A DNA stretch of 64,000 nt from Saccharopolyspora phatthalungensis. GTDB taxonomy: Bacteria > Actinomycetota > Actinomycetes > Mycobacteriales > Pseudonocardiaceae. Within the stretch, counting starts at the first letter, position 1. Each line of letters starts with the position of its first letter. Positions 8,403 to 16,935 of this stretch are shown here, one piece after another. Below the pieces are notes generated by a model. The model did no database searches, was not told where the DNA came from, and saw nothing but the letters and a program-made list of their open reading frames with translations. Position numbers and translations under genes: made by a program. Location: positions 1,364,001-1,428,000 of the forward strand of contig NZ_JACHIW010000002.1 in the NCBI RefSeq assembly GCF_014203395.1, written 5' to 3'.

Positions 8403-8795
8403 TTAGCGGGGGTGATCCACGTCCTGCATCCCGGACGCAGCCTGCTCGTCCCGCATGCGGTACTCCTGAATGGAGTCGGACACGTCGCGCGAGAGTTGGT
8501 CCAACTGCCGATGAGTCTCCTTGAGGAAACCGTCGACCGCATCGACCGTCGCCTTGTAGGCAACCCGGACGGTCTGCGCGATCATCGTTTCGAGCTGGTC
8601 GATGTCCGGTCCCATGAGCCCGGGTGTCGCGACCGGAATCTTGTCACCGGAAAGAGACGGGATCGCGCTGTCCAGTGCCGCACGGTCGCGAAAATCCGAA
8701 AGGTGCGCACCTAGCGAATCCCTGGCATCACCTGCACACCCCCGCCCGCCTGTACACACTTCAGCGCCGACGAACTCCGGCAGTCGCGCGATCAC
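8403..8795 (-). CDS. EspC-like small helical T7SS-associated protein
   Basis: Up to 130 aa. The C-terminal 65 residues (IDQLETMIAQTVRVAYKATVD onward) form one long amphipathic helix followed by RDVSDSIQEYRMRDEQAA. That resembles EspC/WXG100-type proteins encoded beside secreted partners. The start is uncertain: GTG 8795 begins the longest frame, but a hairpin at 8800-8837 abuts it, and ATG 8615 (GPDIDQL) or a GTG near 8758 are possible. It is the first gene of the group running to 6703, 25 bases before the WXG-type gene. Confidence 0.6.
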   Translation of the reverse strand: MIARLPEFVGAEVCTGGRGCAGDARDSLGAHLSDFRDRAALDSAIPSLSGDKIPVATPGLMGPDIDQLETMIAQTVRVAYKATVDAVDGFLKETHRQLDQLSRDVSDSIQEYRMRDEQAASGMQDVDHPR

Positions 8796-8799
8796 GACA

Positions 8800-8837
8800 T
8801 GCCACGGGAGCGCGCAATAACCCGCGCTCCCGTGGCA
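8800..8837. terminator. Perfect 15-bp hairpin
   Basis: Arms 8800-8814 and 8823-8837 are perfect complements (TGCCACGGGAGCGCG on the left) around an 8-base loop. The hairpin lies between the LysM gene and the EspC-like gene on the minus strand. It most likely terminates the LysM transcript, which would make the T7SS-type group its own unit. No U-tract is present. Confidence 0.65.
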
Positions 8838-9009
8838 CGGACCTCAGCCGACATCCCGGGCGCACACGTCCGCGTCGTCGCCGAAGCCAACGGAATAACT
8901 CCCAGCACGCCCACGCAACCTTCGGTCCCAGTTGTGGATCGGTAACCAGGTACCAGCCACGCCCGGCGCCGACTGGCCCGAGATTGCCCGGTGCGGAACC
9001 GGGTCCGGC

Positions 9010-9504
9010 TCAGGTGCCCTGCGGCACCCTGATCACGTCCCCAGGTTGAATGAGGTTCGGATTGGTGATCGTGCCGGGGTTCGCCGCCACCAGCCGGTAG
9101 TAGAGGTTCCCGGAACCGTAGTACTTGGTGGCTATGCCCCACAGCGTCTCCCCAGACGCCACCACGTGCTCCAGGTAGGTCTGATAACCCGGGACGATCT
9201 TCGGTCCCAAGATGATGGGCACGACTACCTTGTCCAACTCGGCGCCGTCCCTGGGAGAGACGTGGAATACCTCCAGGAACAGACGGTCGAGCACGAAGCT
9301 CGCCCCGGCCACATCGACAGTGATCTGGAACTGGCTATGCCCGCCCGCGCCGTCGCCGGCCATGAAGTTGCCCGTAGCCTCGTCGTGGCCCTCATGGACT
9401 CGGTACTTGAAGTTCGCCTCGAATGCCCCACCGGCGACTCCGGCCGCCTGGATAGTGTTGCCGACCAAGTCATATGTCCTCGGCTGCTGCACGTCGATCG
9501 TCAT
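9010..9504 (-). CDS. Gmad2-like domain plus LysM protein
   Basis: A 164-aa protein with two parts. Residues about 1-100 look like a Gmad2-type immunoglobulin-like domain (VGNTIQAAGVAGGAFEANFKYRV, then a long beta-rich run). Residues about 113-164 are a LysM repeat (HVVASGETLWGIATKYYGSG, LIQPGDVIRVPQGT), which binds peptidoglycan. No signal peptide is visible, so export would need another route. ATG 9504 was chosen over the upstream frame because GGGGGAACGAG lies just before it. The next gene downstream is separated by a strong hairpin. Confidence 0.8.
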   Translation of the reverse strand: MTIDVQQPRTYDLVGNTIQAAGVAGGAFEANFKYRVHEGHDEATGNFMAGDGAGGHSQFQITVDVAGASFVLDRLFLEVFHVSPRDGAELDKVVVPIILGPKIVPGYQTYLEHVVASGETLWGIATKYYGSGNLYYRLVAANPGTITNPNLIQPGDVIRVPQGT

Positions 9505-9714
9505 GACTCGTTCCCCCAACCCCTCGCGGAATCACGTGTCTGTCCGGCAAAACCCAGAACGACGTCTGGCATCGTCAACGCCAGGTGGCGCCCGACCGGT
9601 TCGTGATGTTGGCGTCGTTCGCTCCGCCACGACTTACCCCAACCAGCCTGACGCGACCCCGAGGGCGCTTGCCACGGCAGGAAGTCCCAAACGCGGCTCC
9701 CGTACTGCCGCCGA

Positions 9715-9905
9715 GCTGCTTTCATCCGGTCGCGCAGCGGTCCCAGGTTCTCCGGCGCGCGCAGTTCGATTCCGACCAGTGCGGGCCCGGTTTCGCGGTT
9801 GTTCCGCTTCACGTACTCGAAGCACGTGATGTCGTCGTCCCGCCCCACTACGTTGTCGAGGAACCGTCGCAGCGCCCCCGGTTCCTGGGGGGCGACTACG
9901 CCGAA
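9715..9905 (-). pseudogene. Threonine ammonia-lyase (ilvA) C-terminal remnant
   Basis: A fragment on the minus strand reads PQEPGALRRFLDNV, then GRDDDITCFEYVKRNNRET and GPALVGIEL. This is the ACT-like regulatory end of biosynthetic threonine dehydratase, which begins with an EPGALRRFLD motif and continues DDIT-FEYVK-NNRETG. The PLP-binding catalytic part is absent and the sequence diverges after DRMKAA. It is a transferred or deleted leftover with no function expected. Confidence 0.7.
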
Positions 9906-10222
9906 AGCATCATCCGCCGCATCACCAGCCCACAGGCACGATCCGCGACGCTCAAACTTGTCCGCCGCCTGCCGTAGTCCACTAAGGACATCGGCTTACG
10001 AGCACGTGCTGGCCTCCGACGTCCGCTACCGTTCCGTCATCGACATCGCCAACCTGGCCTGACGGTCGCTGCGGTAGTTAGTGCCGTGTCCAGGGACGTT
10101 GGCCGGGCAATCGAGGGGCCCGGCGTTTCCCCGCCTTCGTCACAGCGTGCTGTTGTCGATCACGAACCGGAACCTGACATCACCGGCCAACCTCCTACGC
10201 CCGGGCTGGGCGGCCGACGGGC

Positions 10223-10720
10223 TCACGACACCTGCGGTTCGGGGCGGCCTTCGGTCTCCGAGCGAAGATTCTTCTCCACCTTCGCCAGCAGCCTGGCGAA
10301 CTCGTCGCGCTCGCCCCCGTCGAATCCGTCGAGGACAAGCTCTTCCAGACGCGTCCAGGCATTCGCGACCTCGGAGCGCAGCTCATAGCTCTCGGGCGTG
10401 GCCTGGACAAGCATGACCCGCCGGTCCAGCGGGTCGCGCGAGCGTGTGACATGCCCGCCTTGCTCAAGCCGCTGGAGCATCAGCGTCACGGTAGACGGGT
10501 CCAGATCGAGAATCCGGGTCAGCTCGGGCTGGCGGATCGTGCCCGCGTTCCACAGGAACATCATCAGAAACTCCTGCCCGGAACAGAGGCTGGTGGGGCG
10601 CAGCAGTCTCCCGCCCGCGACGCGGTGCAGCCGGGCGATGCGGGCGAGGGTCTGACTCACGGGGCCGCCCAGGCCGGGGTCCGCGAGCTCATCGACGTGC
10701 GTGGCGGGCTCGGAGGTCAT
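10223..10720 (-). CDS. MarR-family transcriptional regulator
   Basis: About 165 aa from ATG 10720. The winged helix contains TIRQPELTRILDLDPSTVTLMLQRLEQGGHVTRSRDPLDRR, the MarR recognition helix and the wing Asp-Arg pair. It is divergent from the flavin reductase gene at 10846 with a large palindrome between them. By the usual MarR logic it represses both genes until a small phenolic or electrophilic ligand binds. ATG 10747 is an alternative start but would put the operator inside the gene; neither has a strong RBS. Confidence 0.9.
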   Translation of the reverse strand: MTSEPATHVDELADPGLGGPVSQTLARIARLHRVAGGRLLRPTSLCSGQEFLMMFLWNAGTIRQPELTRILDLDPSTVTLMLQRLEQGGHVTRSRDPLDRRVMLVQATPESYELRSEVANAWTRLEELVLDGFDGGERDEFARLLAKVEKNLRSETEGRPEPQVS

Positions 10721-10734
10721 GAGACCAAGAATAC

Positions 10735-10762
10735 ATTGGCCGACCATCGATGGTCGACCAAT
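10735..10762. promoter_or_regulatory. MarR operator, 28-bp palindrome
   Basis: A 28-base inverted repeat centred on ATCGAT, with arms of the type ATTGG[CT]CGACC and a single mismatched pair. It lies 15 bases upstream of the MarR start and about 85 bases upstream of the reductase start, where it would cover both promoters. A second half-site, ATTGGCCGACCA, lies at 10793-10804. The form matches MarR dimer sites. Confidence 0.8.
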
Positions 10763-10845
10763 GAATGGCCTAGAGTTGCCCCCGGCTCAATCATTGGCCG
10801 ACCAAGGAACGTCGGTCATCGCCGTGAACCCGCGCAGGAGGCGCC

Positions 10846-11910
10846 ATGACGACGGCTTTCGACCCCATCAATCTCTCCGGGCTACACCTGGCCAACCGCA
10901 TCGCTATGTCCCCGATGGGACGTGCTCGCGCCTTCGGCCCTGGTAACACGCCCACCGATTCCACCGCGACGTACTACGCCCAGCGGGCAACCGCCGGCTT
11001 GATCGTCACCGAGGGATCTCAGCCCTCGGTCGTCGGCCAGGGCTTCCCCGCCACTCCCGGCCTGCACAGCGCGCAGCAGGTAGCAGCCTGGCGCCGAGTC
11101 ACCGAGGCGGTCCATGCCAAGGGCGGGAAAATCTTCGCTCAGATCTCTCATGTCGGCCGGATCGGCGACCCGGCTTTATTGCCCGACGGCCAAGTACACG
11201 TCGCCCCTTCCGCTGTCGCAGCCCCCGGCCAGGTTTTCACCCTGGACGGGATGAAAGACTTCGTCGCTCCCCGGGAGCTCACCTCCGCCGAGGTACGGCA
11301 GACCATCGCCGAGTTCGCCGCCGCCGCGCGCAACGGGATGGAGGCCGGTTTCGACGGGATCGAGTTGCACGGCGCCTATGGCTACCTGATCCACCAGTTC
11401 CTAGCTCCCAACACCAACCTGCGCACAGACGAGTGGGGCGGCTCGGCCGAAGGCCGGATCAGATTCGCCGTCGAGGTCGCCAGCGCCGTCGCCGCGGAAA
11501 TCGGTGCCCACCACACGGCGATGCGTATCTCGCCCGGCACCCCGTACAACGGCATCGAGGAACCTGAACCCGCGCCCACCTACACGGCGCTGGCCCGCCG
11601 ACTGAGCGAGCTCGGCCTCGCCTACCTGCACGTCGTCGAAACCTCACGCGAGCTGACGAACATCCTGCGCAAGGAATTCTCCGGAACCTTCATCCTCAAC
11701 CCGGCAACCGACGGCTTCACCAGCGCCGACGACCTGGCACTCATCGAGAACGGCACGGCGGACATGATCTCCTTCGGCGCGCTCTTCCTCGCCAATCCCG
11801 ACCTACCCGCCAGGCTGAAGGCAGGCGGCCCATACAACAGCCCGAACGAGACCACTTACTACGGCGGCGGCGACAAAGGCTACATCGACTACCCCGCATT
11901 GGCCGACTGA
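10846..11910 (+). CDS. Old-Yellow-Enzyme-family FMN ene-reductase
   Basis: A 354-aa NADH:flavin oxidoreductase of the N-ethylmaleimide reductase type, reducing activated C=C bonds with FMN and NAD(P)H. Diagnostic regions are the N-terminal NRIAMSPMGRARA, the QISHVGR loop, the GIELHGAYGYLIHQFL strand and NLRTDEWGGSAEGRIRF. The RBS AGGAGG lies 5 bases before ATG. Full length for the family. It is divergent from the MarR gene and almost certainly its target. Physiological substrates of such enzymes are often electrophiles or quinones. Confidence 0.93.
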   Translation: MTTAFDPINLSGLHLANRIAMSPMGRARAFGPGNTPTDSTATYYAQRATAGLIVTEGSQPSVVGQGFPATPGLHSAQQVAAWRRVTEAVHAKGGKIFAQISHVGRIGDPALLPDGQVHVAPSAVAAPGQVFTLDGMKDFVAPRELTSAEVRQTIAEFAAAARNGMEAGFDGIELHGAYGYLIHQFLAPNTNLRTDEWGGSAEGRIRFAVEVASAVAAEIGAHHTAMRISPGTPYNGIEEPEPAPTYTALARRLSELGLAYLHVVETSRELTNILRKEFSGTFILNPATDGFTSADDLALIENGTADMISFGALFLANPDLPARLKAGGPYNSPNETTYYGGGDKGYIDYPALAD

Positions 11911-12048
11911 CCGTCATCCCTGACGAGGACACCGACCATTTGGGACGGTCGGGGTTCCGGGACCCGTAGGACTCCAGAGTGATCGAGGCCGGCTCGGGTC
12001 CGCGCCGCACGCCACGGTCGAGCTCTGCATCGACCCCCGGGGGGCCAA

Positions 12049-12070
12049 GCGCGAAATCGGCGTTTCCCCA
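12049..12070. repeat. REP-like element (GCGAAATCGGCG type)
   Basis: GCGCGAAATCGGCGTTTCCC resembles the two elements at 45378-45450. It truncates the alcohol dehydrogenase fragment on its right, so the repeat sits exactly at a gene breakpoint. Confidence 0.45.
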
Positions 12071-12079
12071 GGGCGGCCC

Positions 12080-12194
12080 GGACGAAGGCGGTGTCGAACA
12101 GCACGTCGTGCGGGCCGGGATCGCGGAGCTCGATCGTGGTAGGGCGGAACGTCTCCTGCGGTCCCGCGATGGCGCGAGCCTTCACAGGAACCAT
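12080..12194 (-). pseudogene. Zinc alcohol dehydrogenase, N-terminal remnant
   Basis: From ATG 12194 (AGGAGA upstream) the minus strand reads MVPVKARAIAGPQETF and then TTIELRDPGPHDVLF, the start of an NADP-dependent zinc alcohol dehydrogenase of the YahK/AdhC type. It breaks off after about 35 codons, before the first zinc Cys, at the REP-like element. Upstream in the same frame (to about 12372) lies another protein-like stretch, AVLEDDLLDRNLLLDALHEK, which I do not recognise and which the IS element at 12377 truncates. Confidence 0.6.
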
Positions 12195-12449
12195 CTTTGT
12201 TCTCCTCATGATGCTCGAAAACACTTGCTGTTGCGTCGATTTCAATGGCTGTGCGCGGCGAAGCCGGTGAGCCACGCCGAGGAAAATCGTAATGCCGGTT
12301 TTCTCGTGCAGGGCGTCCAGCAGCAGGTTCCGGTCGAGGAGATCATCTTCAAGTACCGCACGCGCCTTGCCTTGCCCTAGGTGGCTGGTGTTTTGGGTTG
12401 CTAAGGATCGGGGTGTGTCGGTGTTCCGTCGGGGTGATCGTTTGGCAGG

Positions 12450-14069
12450 ATGTCGGGGGTGACGTTGGGACGCGCGCCGCGGCAGGGTGATCTGCTGCGA
12501 TCGACGGTGGATTACTGTGAGGGCCGGGTCGCGGCGGGTTCGATTTATGGGGTGTTGCATCGGGAGTGCTTCAGTCTGTTCCCGGATGAGATGTTCGCGG
12601 ATCTGTTCACCGATGTGGGTCGCCGGTCGGTGCCGCCGATGATCGTGGCGGTGGTGATGGTGTTGCAGCGTGTCGAGGGCCTGTCGGATCGGGAGGCGGT
12701 GGAGCGGTTCGCATTTGACACGCGCTGGAAGTACGCCGCCGGTGGCCTGGATTTCGACTATCCGGGGTTCGTGCACACCGTGCTGGTGGACATGCGGGCC
12801 CGGTTGGCCCGCTCGGCTCGGCCGGACCGGATCTTCGAGACGGTGCTGGATGTCGCGCGTCAGGCGGGTCTGGTCGGGTGCAGGAGGGTGCTGGACTCGA
12901 CCCCGTTGTATGACGCGGTCGCGACGATGGACACCATCACCCTGATCCGCTCGGCGATCCGTGGTCTGCTGGCCACCGCTGAGGCCGGACTGGCCGCCCG
13001 GTTGCGGGCGGTGCTCACCTCCGGAGATGACTACGCCGGAGCGGGCAAACCCCTGATCGACTGGGACGACCAGGCCGCCCGGGAGGCGTTGATCGACTCC
13101 CGGGCCCGGGACGGGTTCGCGATGCTGACCCTGATGGAAGGCCAGAAGTGGACCAAGTGCGTGGATGAGGCCGCGCGCCTGCTGGCCACGGTGCTGGGCC
13201 AGGACCTGACCGAAGACAGCGACGGGGTGTTCCGGATCGCCCGCCGGGTCGCCCCGGACCGGGTCATCTCCACCGTCGATCCCGAAACCCGCCATGGCCA
13301 CAAAACGCAGGCCCGCGGTTTCGACGGCTACAAAGGACATCTCGCCATCGACCCCGACAGTGAGATCGTCACCGCCACCGAAGTCACCCCCGGCAACAGC
13401 GGCGACGCCGAGACCGCCGAGACCCTCCTGTCCGACATCCTGCCCTCCGAAGCCGAAGCCGAAGCCGAAGCCGAAGCCGAAGCCGAAGCCGGGGATGAGG
13501 GTCAGGCCGCGGTATATGGGGATGCGGCCTATGGGGCGGGGGAATTGCTGGAAAGGCTGGACGAGAATGGGATCCACAATGGGCTCAAGGTGCAACCGCC
13601 GGCTGCGGTGAAAGGCCATTTTCCCAAGGACCGTTTCGATATCGACCTTGAGCAGCAGACCGTGACCTGCCCGGCCGGGCATACCGCACCCATTCGCGCC
13701 CGTGAGCGTCACGCTGGGGCGGCCAACTTCGGCGTCGTGTGCGCCACCTGCCCGCTGGCCGCACAGTGCACCACCGCCAAGACCGGCCGCACCATCACCA
13801 TCAGCCCCCACGAAGCCGCACTGGCCGCCGGTCGTGCCCGCCAGACCGACCCCGCCTGGAAGGCTGACTACCGCGCCACCAGGCCCAAAGTCGAACGCAA
13901 GATCGGCCACCTGATGCGCCACCGCCACGGCGGACGACGGGCCCGTGTCCGAGGACTGCGGAAAGTGGCCGCTGATTTCTCGCTGCTGGCCGCCGCGGTC
14001 AACCTCGCTCGACTGGGCGTGCTCGGGATAACCCGCAAGGCAGGCGGATGGGCCGTGACGACCGCCTGA
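12450..14069 (+). CDS. IS1182-family DDE transposase
   Basis: A 539-aa transposase that would cut and rejoin the element ends. The N-terminal DUF772-type region covers about residues 30-130 (EMFADLFTDVGRRSVPPMIV, LSDREAVERFAFD). Catalytic acidic residues are plausible at LDSTPLYDAV and YGDAAYGAGE. A Cys cluster (TCPAGHT, CATCPLAAQC) precedes the C-terminal RPKVERKIGHLMRHRHGGRRARVRG block typical of IS1182. A run of six GCCGAA hexamers codes a Glu-Ala stretch in the middle. Confidence 0.92.
   Translation: MSGVTLGRAPRQGDLLRSTVDYCEGRVAAGSIYGVLHRECFSLFPDEMFADLFTDVGRRSVPPMIVAVVMVLQRVEGLSDREAVERFAFDTRWKYAAGGLDFDYPGFVHTVLVDMRARLARSARPDRIFETVLDVARQAGLVGCRRVLDSTPLYDAVATMDTITLIRSAIRGLLATAEAGLAARLRAVLTSGDDYAGAGKPLIDWDDQAAREALIDSRARDGFAMLTLMEGQKWTKCVDEAARLLATVLGQDLTEDSDGVFRIARRVAPDRVISTVDPETRHGHKTQARGFDGYKGHLAIDPDSEIVTATEVTPGNSGDAETAETLLSDILPSEAEAEAEAEAEAEAGDEGQAAVYGDAAYGAGELLERLDENGIHNGLKVQPPAAVKGHFPKDRFDIDLEQQTVTCPAGHTAPIRARERHAGAANFGVVCATCPLAAQCTTAKTGRTITISPHEAALAAGRARQTDPAWKADYRATRPKVERKIGHLMRHRHGGRRARVRGLRKVAADFSLLAAAVNLARLGVLGITRKAGGWAVTTA
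13452..13487. repeat. GCCGAA hexanucleotide microsatellite
   Basis: Six perfect tandem GCCGAA units within the transposase gene, encoding alternating Ala-Glu. In-frame hexamers change length by slippage without breaking the reading frame. Confidence 0.85.
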
Positions 14070-14336
14070 CCAGACCAACGCCCAGCCCATCACCAACACC
14101 ACACGTCCTCCCCACCGATAACCGGCACACGCGACACACAAACCCACCGACCACACTCGAAAACGATCGGCAATCACACCCACCGCCCGCCACGCTAAGA
14201 CCAGAGCAAACACCTCAAAACCCCGTTCGACACCAGCCACCTAGGGCGTTTATCCGCGGCGTAGGCCGCTTGCGGACCGCTTCGGCCACTGAACGCGCGA
14301 CGCCGCGAACCTAGAGGGTCCATCGAAGTTCTGAAT

Positions 14337-14672
14337 TCACGGGGCGATCGCTTCCGCAGTCCTCAACTGGCCGGTCATGATGCCGAACTCACGGCTTGCT
14401 GGCGCGGATGGCGTCGGGGGCGGCAGCCGTTGCGCATCCTTGGGGTGGGCACGTGCGCAGTCCTGGCACTTGGTCAGCGGCCGCGCGGAGAAGGTCGCGT
14501 CGTTGGAGGGAAACGCCAGCAGGTTGCAGGCCGTCCAGAATGCGACCCGGCCCCGCACCATCATCGGCCGGGCGCCGGCGAAGATCCGGTGTTCAAGGTC
14601 GCGGAATACGCCCACACCGACCATGTTCTGCTCGGCCGGGCACAGCCCGGCCCCGGCGACAACTCCGGTCAT
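14337..14672 (-). CDS. Cassette protein C, copy 1 (Cys-rich small protein)
   Basis: A 111-aa protein, the same length as its copy at 38526-38861. It contains a conserved block FRDLEHRIFAGARP and a likely metal site: a TACN cysteine plus KCQDCARAHP. Its ATG overlaps the stop of the 27-aa peptide B (TGATG), with GGGGAGGG just upstream. The repeated order is lipoprotein, A, B, C. The family is not recognised; the Cys pattern suggests a zinc ribbon. The C-terminal third differs most between copies. Confidence 0.75.
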   Translation of the reverse strand: MTGVVAGAGLCPAEQNMVGVGVFRDLEHRIFAGARPMMVRGRVAFWTACNLLAFPSNDATFSARPLTKCQDCARAHPKDAQRLPPPTPSAPASREFGIMTGQLRTAEAIAP

Positions 14673-14755
14673 CAGACGGCCCTCCCCTGCTCGGCGGTGA
14701 ACCCAGTCAGCCAGTGCTCGGGCAGAACGAAGACCTCCAGTGGCGACGCGGTCAT
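14672..14755 (-). CDS. Cassette peptide B, copy 1 (27 aa)
   Basis: A short reading frame whose ATG overlaps the TGA of gene A (ATGA) and whose TGA overlaps the ATG of gene C (TGATG). It encodes a 27-residue peptide with the core LPEHWLTGFTAEQ. The copy at 38443-38526 has exactly the same length and both overlaps, and conserves LEV, LPEH and LTGFTAEQ. Such conservation supports translation, either as a real microprotein or as a coupler between A and C. Confidence 0.65.
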   Translation of the reverse strand: MTASPLEVFVLPEHWLTGFTAEQGRAV

Positions 14756-15102
14756 CGTGCACCACCCCAGGGCTCCTGCGGGCGCGCCGCGCGCCACATG
14801 CCGCCGAGTTCGTTGAGGCGGTCCAGCCACGGGTAGCCCGACTCCTTGACCCCGTCCGAGTCGTGGTCGCGCCGGTACAGGACCGTGAACTCCTGGCTCA
14901 CGCGGTCCCGGAAAACGTGCACGACCTCGCCCCGGGCGCGTTTGCGCTGCTTGGCGTACTCCAGCTGCGGATGCGCCTGCCGGACGAAGTCCAGGAAACC
15001 GGGCTCCTCCAGCGGCGGCAGATGCGCGGGCCGTTCCTTCAGATGCTCGCTGTCGGCCAGCAATAGCAGCGGTACGACTGCGTGTGCAGGGATCGCCGTC
15101 AT
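14752..15102 (-). CDS. Cassette protein A, copy 1
   Basis: A 116-aa protein with no recognised domain. The N-terminus MTAIPAHAVVPLLLLADSEH is mildly hydrophobic; the rest is charged, with EVVHVFRDRVSQEFTVLYRR as the best conserved part. The copy at 38096 has the same length and about 85% identity by eye. GGAGG lies 13 bases before ATG 15102, an unusually long gap conserved in the other copies. It follows the lipoprotein gene in the same direction. Confidence 0.8.
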   Translation of the reverse strand: MTAIPAHAVVPLLLLADSEHLKERPAHLPPLEEPGFLDFVRQAHPQLEYAKQRKRARGEVVHVFRDRVSQEFTVLYRRDHDSDGVKESGYPWLDRLNELGGMWRAARPQEPWGGAR

Positions 15103-15123
15103 AGGGAGATCACTTCCTCCGAT

Positions 15124-15144
15124 AGGTTGGTCGATCAGTCGTCC
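15124..15144. promoter_or_regulatory. Conserved 21-base element upstream of gene A, copy 1
   Basis: On the minus strand this reads GGACGACTGATC followed by [GA]ACCAACCT. It recurs at 30709-30729 and 38054-38074, always 20-24 bases before gene A, in an otherwise more variable gap. It may be a promoter, an operator or an RNA element. Confidence 0.5.
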
Positions 15145-15276
15145 AGTAGGGCTTGCTGGGGCTTGCACGTGTCGAGCTGCCTTGGTCCGTCGAGCACCCG
15201 GCTGAACCTCTCCGGCGGGGTCGGCGAAGTTCAGCCGGTGTTGGGCGGAGGTCGTGACCTCGGCGACGACACCTAG

Positions 15277-15867
15277 TCAGGATTGTGCGGTACTCGCCGC
15301 TATTTCGCGTGCGAGGACGTGGGCACGTTCGACGGCCTGGTCGCGCGGGATCCGGGCCATGCTTCCCGCAGCGTCCACGTCCCTTCCGGAAAACTCCATT
15401 TTCAGGTTCAGGTTGCCGACGACGATGATGTAATCGACACCTTTGGGTGTCTTGCTGCGCACCGCGTACTCCCCCACCCCCAGCACGCGCTCGAAGTTAT
15501 TTGGCGAGTCTTCGCTGAGCCGGTCCAGTTCTTCCAGCGCCCCATCGGAACCGGATCTCGTGTCGCTGCTGCGGTGCAGGCTGACGTGCAGGGACAGTCT
15601 CCGTTCCAACGGGTGGGCGCCTTCGGACCCCAGATCCCGGTACGTCCACGCACAATAACCGGTGGTTTCGACCGAGAAGGTGTCGGTCGTGTAAGACTCT
15701 CCTATCAACCGGCCCGCCGTCGTCGGTGAGACCAGATCGCAGATCCGCGGCAGCGCCTTGTACCGGTCAATGGCCGGATTCAGATTGGGGTTACCGGCGC
15801 ATCCGGCCGCGAGCAGACCCAACGACGCCAGCACCACAACCCGCCGCAGCGGGGTCAAGATCCTCAT
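15277..15867 (-). CDS. DUF3558-like lipoprotein, copy 1
   Basis: A 196-aa lipoprotein with lipobox LAAGC near residue 23, then RICDLVSPTTAGRLIG and a conserved GYCAWTYRDLGSEG segment, as in DUF3558-type proteins; located outside the membrane. It shares its backbone with the copies at 29942 and 37310, which are closer to each other than to this one. It heads the same lipoprotein-A-B-C order as the plus-strand copy, in inverted orientation. The XRE gene present at 35590 is missing next to this copy. Confidence 0.85.
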   Translation of the reverse strand: MRILTPLRRVVVLASLGLLAAGCAGNPNLNPAIDRYKALPRICDLVSPTTAGRLIGESYTTDTFSVETTGYCAWTYRDLGSEGAHPLERRLSLHVSLHRSSDTRSGSDGALEELDRLSEDSPNNFERVLGVGEYAVRSKTPKGVDYIIVVGNLNLKMEFSGRDVDAAGSMARIPRDQAVERAHVLAREIAASTAQS

Positions 15868-16119
15868 TTGTCAGCTTTCCTCAGATAGGTTGAATCTACG
15901 GGCCGCCGCCACGCCGTCGGGGGCGACGGTCACCGGATCTGGAAGGCAGGACGCGGCAAGGTCTGTCCACAGTGCAGCGTCCGAGCGCGCTAGTGCCTCG
16001 TCGGGCACGGCATGGCGTGGACAGTGGCGAGATTCCCTGGCCAAACCAACAACCGCGGGGCTACAACTTCCGTTGTTGCAACGACACGCATGGGCGCATT
16101 ACAGGTGTGACGCTTTCCC

Positions 16120-16935
16120 ACTACGCTCAGAATCCACCTGTTTTTCCCAAACCTCCCCGCGCTCACCAACCGCTACCGGCACCTCGACTCGGGCAACCTC
16201 TCACGGGTCCTCCGGTCGTGGGTGGACTCGATCCCTATTCTGGATTCGGAGGAATTGGGGCCTGACGGGACGCCGTTGCCGTTCGGCAGGACCAAGATCT
16301 TCCCCTACGCGTTCCGGCACACCTTCTGCCAGCGCTACGCGGACGCCGGAATCCCATTGCACGTCCACCAGTCTTTGATGGACCACCGGTCGGCGGATAC
16401 CACCTCCGCGTACTACTCGGTGTCGAAGAAGATGAAGCGTGAGGCGGTGGACACGTTGCAGGTCCATGCGGTGGACCGGCACGGCCATCCCGCGCCGATG
16501 GCATCGGCGGAGGCCTACGAGGTGCGGTCTGTCGCGGTGCCGTGGGGTAACTGCGTCGAGCCGTCCAACGTCAAGGCCGGTGGCAAAGCCTGCCCGATCC
16601 GGTTCCAATGCCCAGGATGCTCGTCGTATCGGCCCGATCCGTCGCATTTACCGTCCATTGAGGACCAGGTCCGGAGCCTGAAGGCCAACCTGGAGGTGGC
16701 CCGGGCAATGGGGGCGGCCGGGTACACCGTCAAGGGCCTGGAAGGAGAGATCGCCGACTATCAGACCGTGGTGACCACGATGCGGGCGAAACTGGAGTCC
16801 ATGTCCGATGAGGAGCGCCGCGAGGTCGAGGAGGCCAGCAAGATCCTGCGGCGCCTGCGCGCCGACGCCGCGATCAGTGGTCCGGTCGCTTTGCCCATGC
16901 CTGTCATTCGCTCTGCTCGCGAGGACGGCAGGTGA
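16120..16935 (+). pseudogene. Tn554-type tyrosine recombinase, 5'-truncated
   Basis: From about 16120 the plus strand reads FFPNLPALTNRYRHLDSGNLS, then the recombinase catalytic end: FRHTFCQRYADAGIPLHVHQ, LMDHRSADTTSAYYSV (Arg and His of the catalytic set, then the Tyr region), followed by the Cys-rich tail typical of Tn554 TnpB-like integrases (CPIRFQCPGCSSYRPDPSH). The N-terminal half, including the first catalytic Arg, is missing. The stop overlaps the start of a DUF6262-type gene (GTGA), as in Tn554 TnpB-TnpC pairs. Confidence 0.75.

Larger units (their letters stand above)
12377..14244 (+). mobile_element. Insertion sequence, IS1182-type
   Basis: Terminal inverted repeats begin GTGGCTGGTGT at 12381 and end ACACCAGCCAC at 14240. 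CTAG lies directly outside both ends (12377-12380 and 14241-14244), as a palindromic 4-base target duplication would. The body is about 1860 bases with one transposase gene, intact and free of stops, so the element may be active. It inserted into already decayed DNA: the flanks are gene remnants. Confidence 0.85.

Noticed and set aside
9980..10222. Possible transposase remnant (EHVLASDVRYRSVIDIANLA) before the MarR gene
   Set aside because: Too short, without a recognisable transposase motif; not enough for a feature.
11889..14240. 783-codon open frame on the minus strand, including a Gly-Phe repeat
   Set aside because: It lies antisense to the intact IS1182 transposase; the Gly-Phe run is the reverse reading of the GCCGAA repeat. 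Only its downstream-most part (12080-12194) is a true dehydrogenase remnant.
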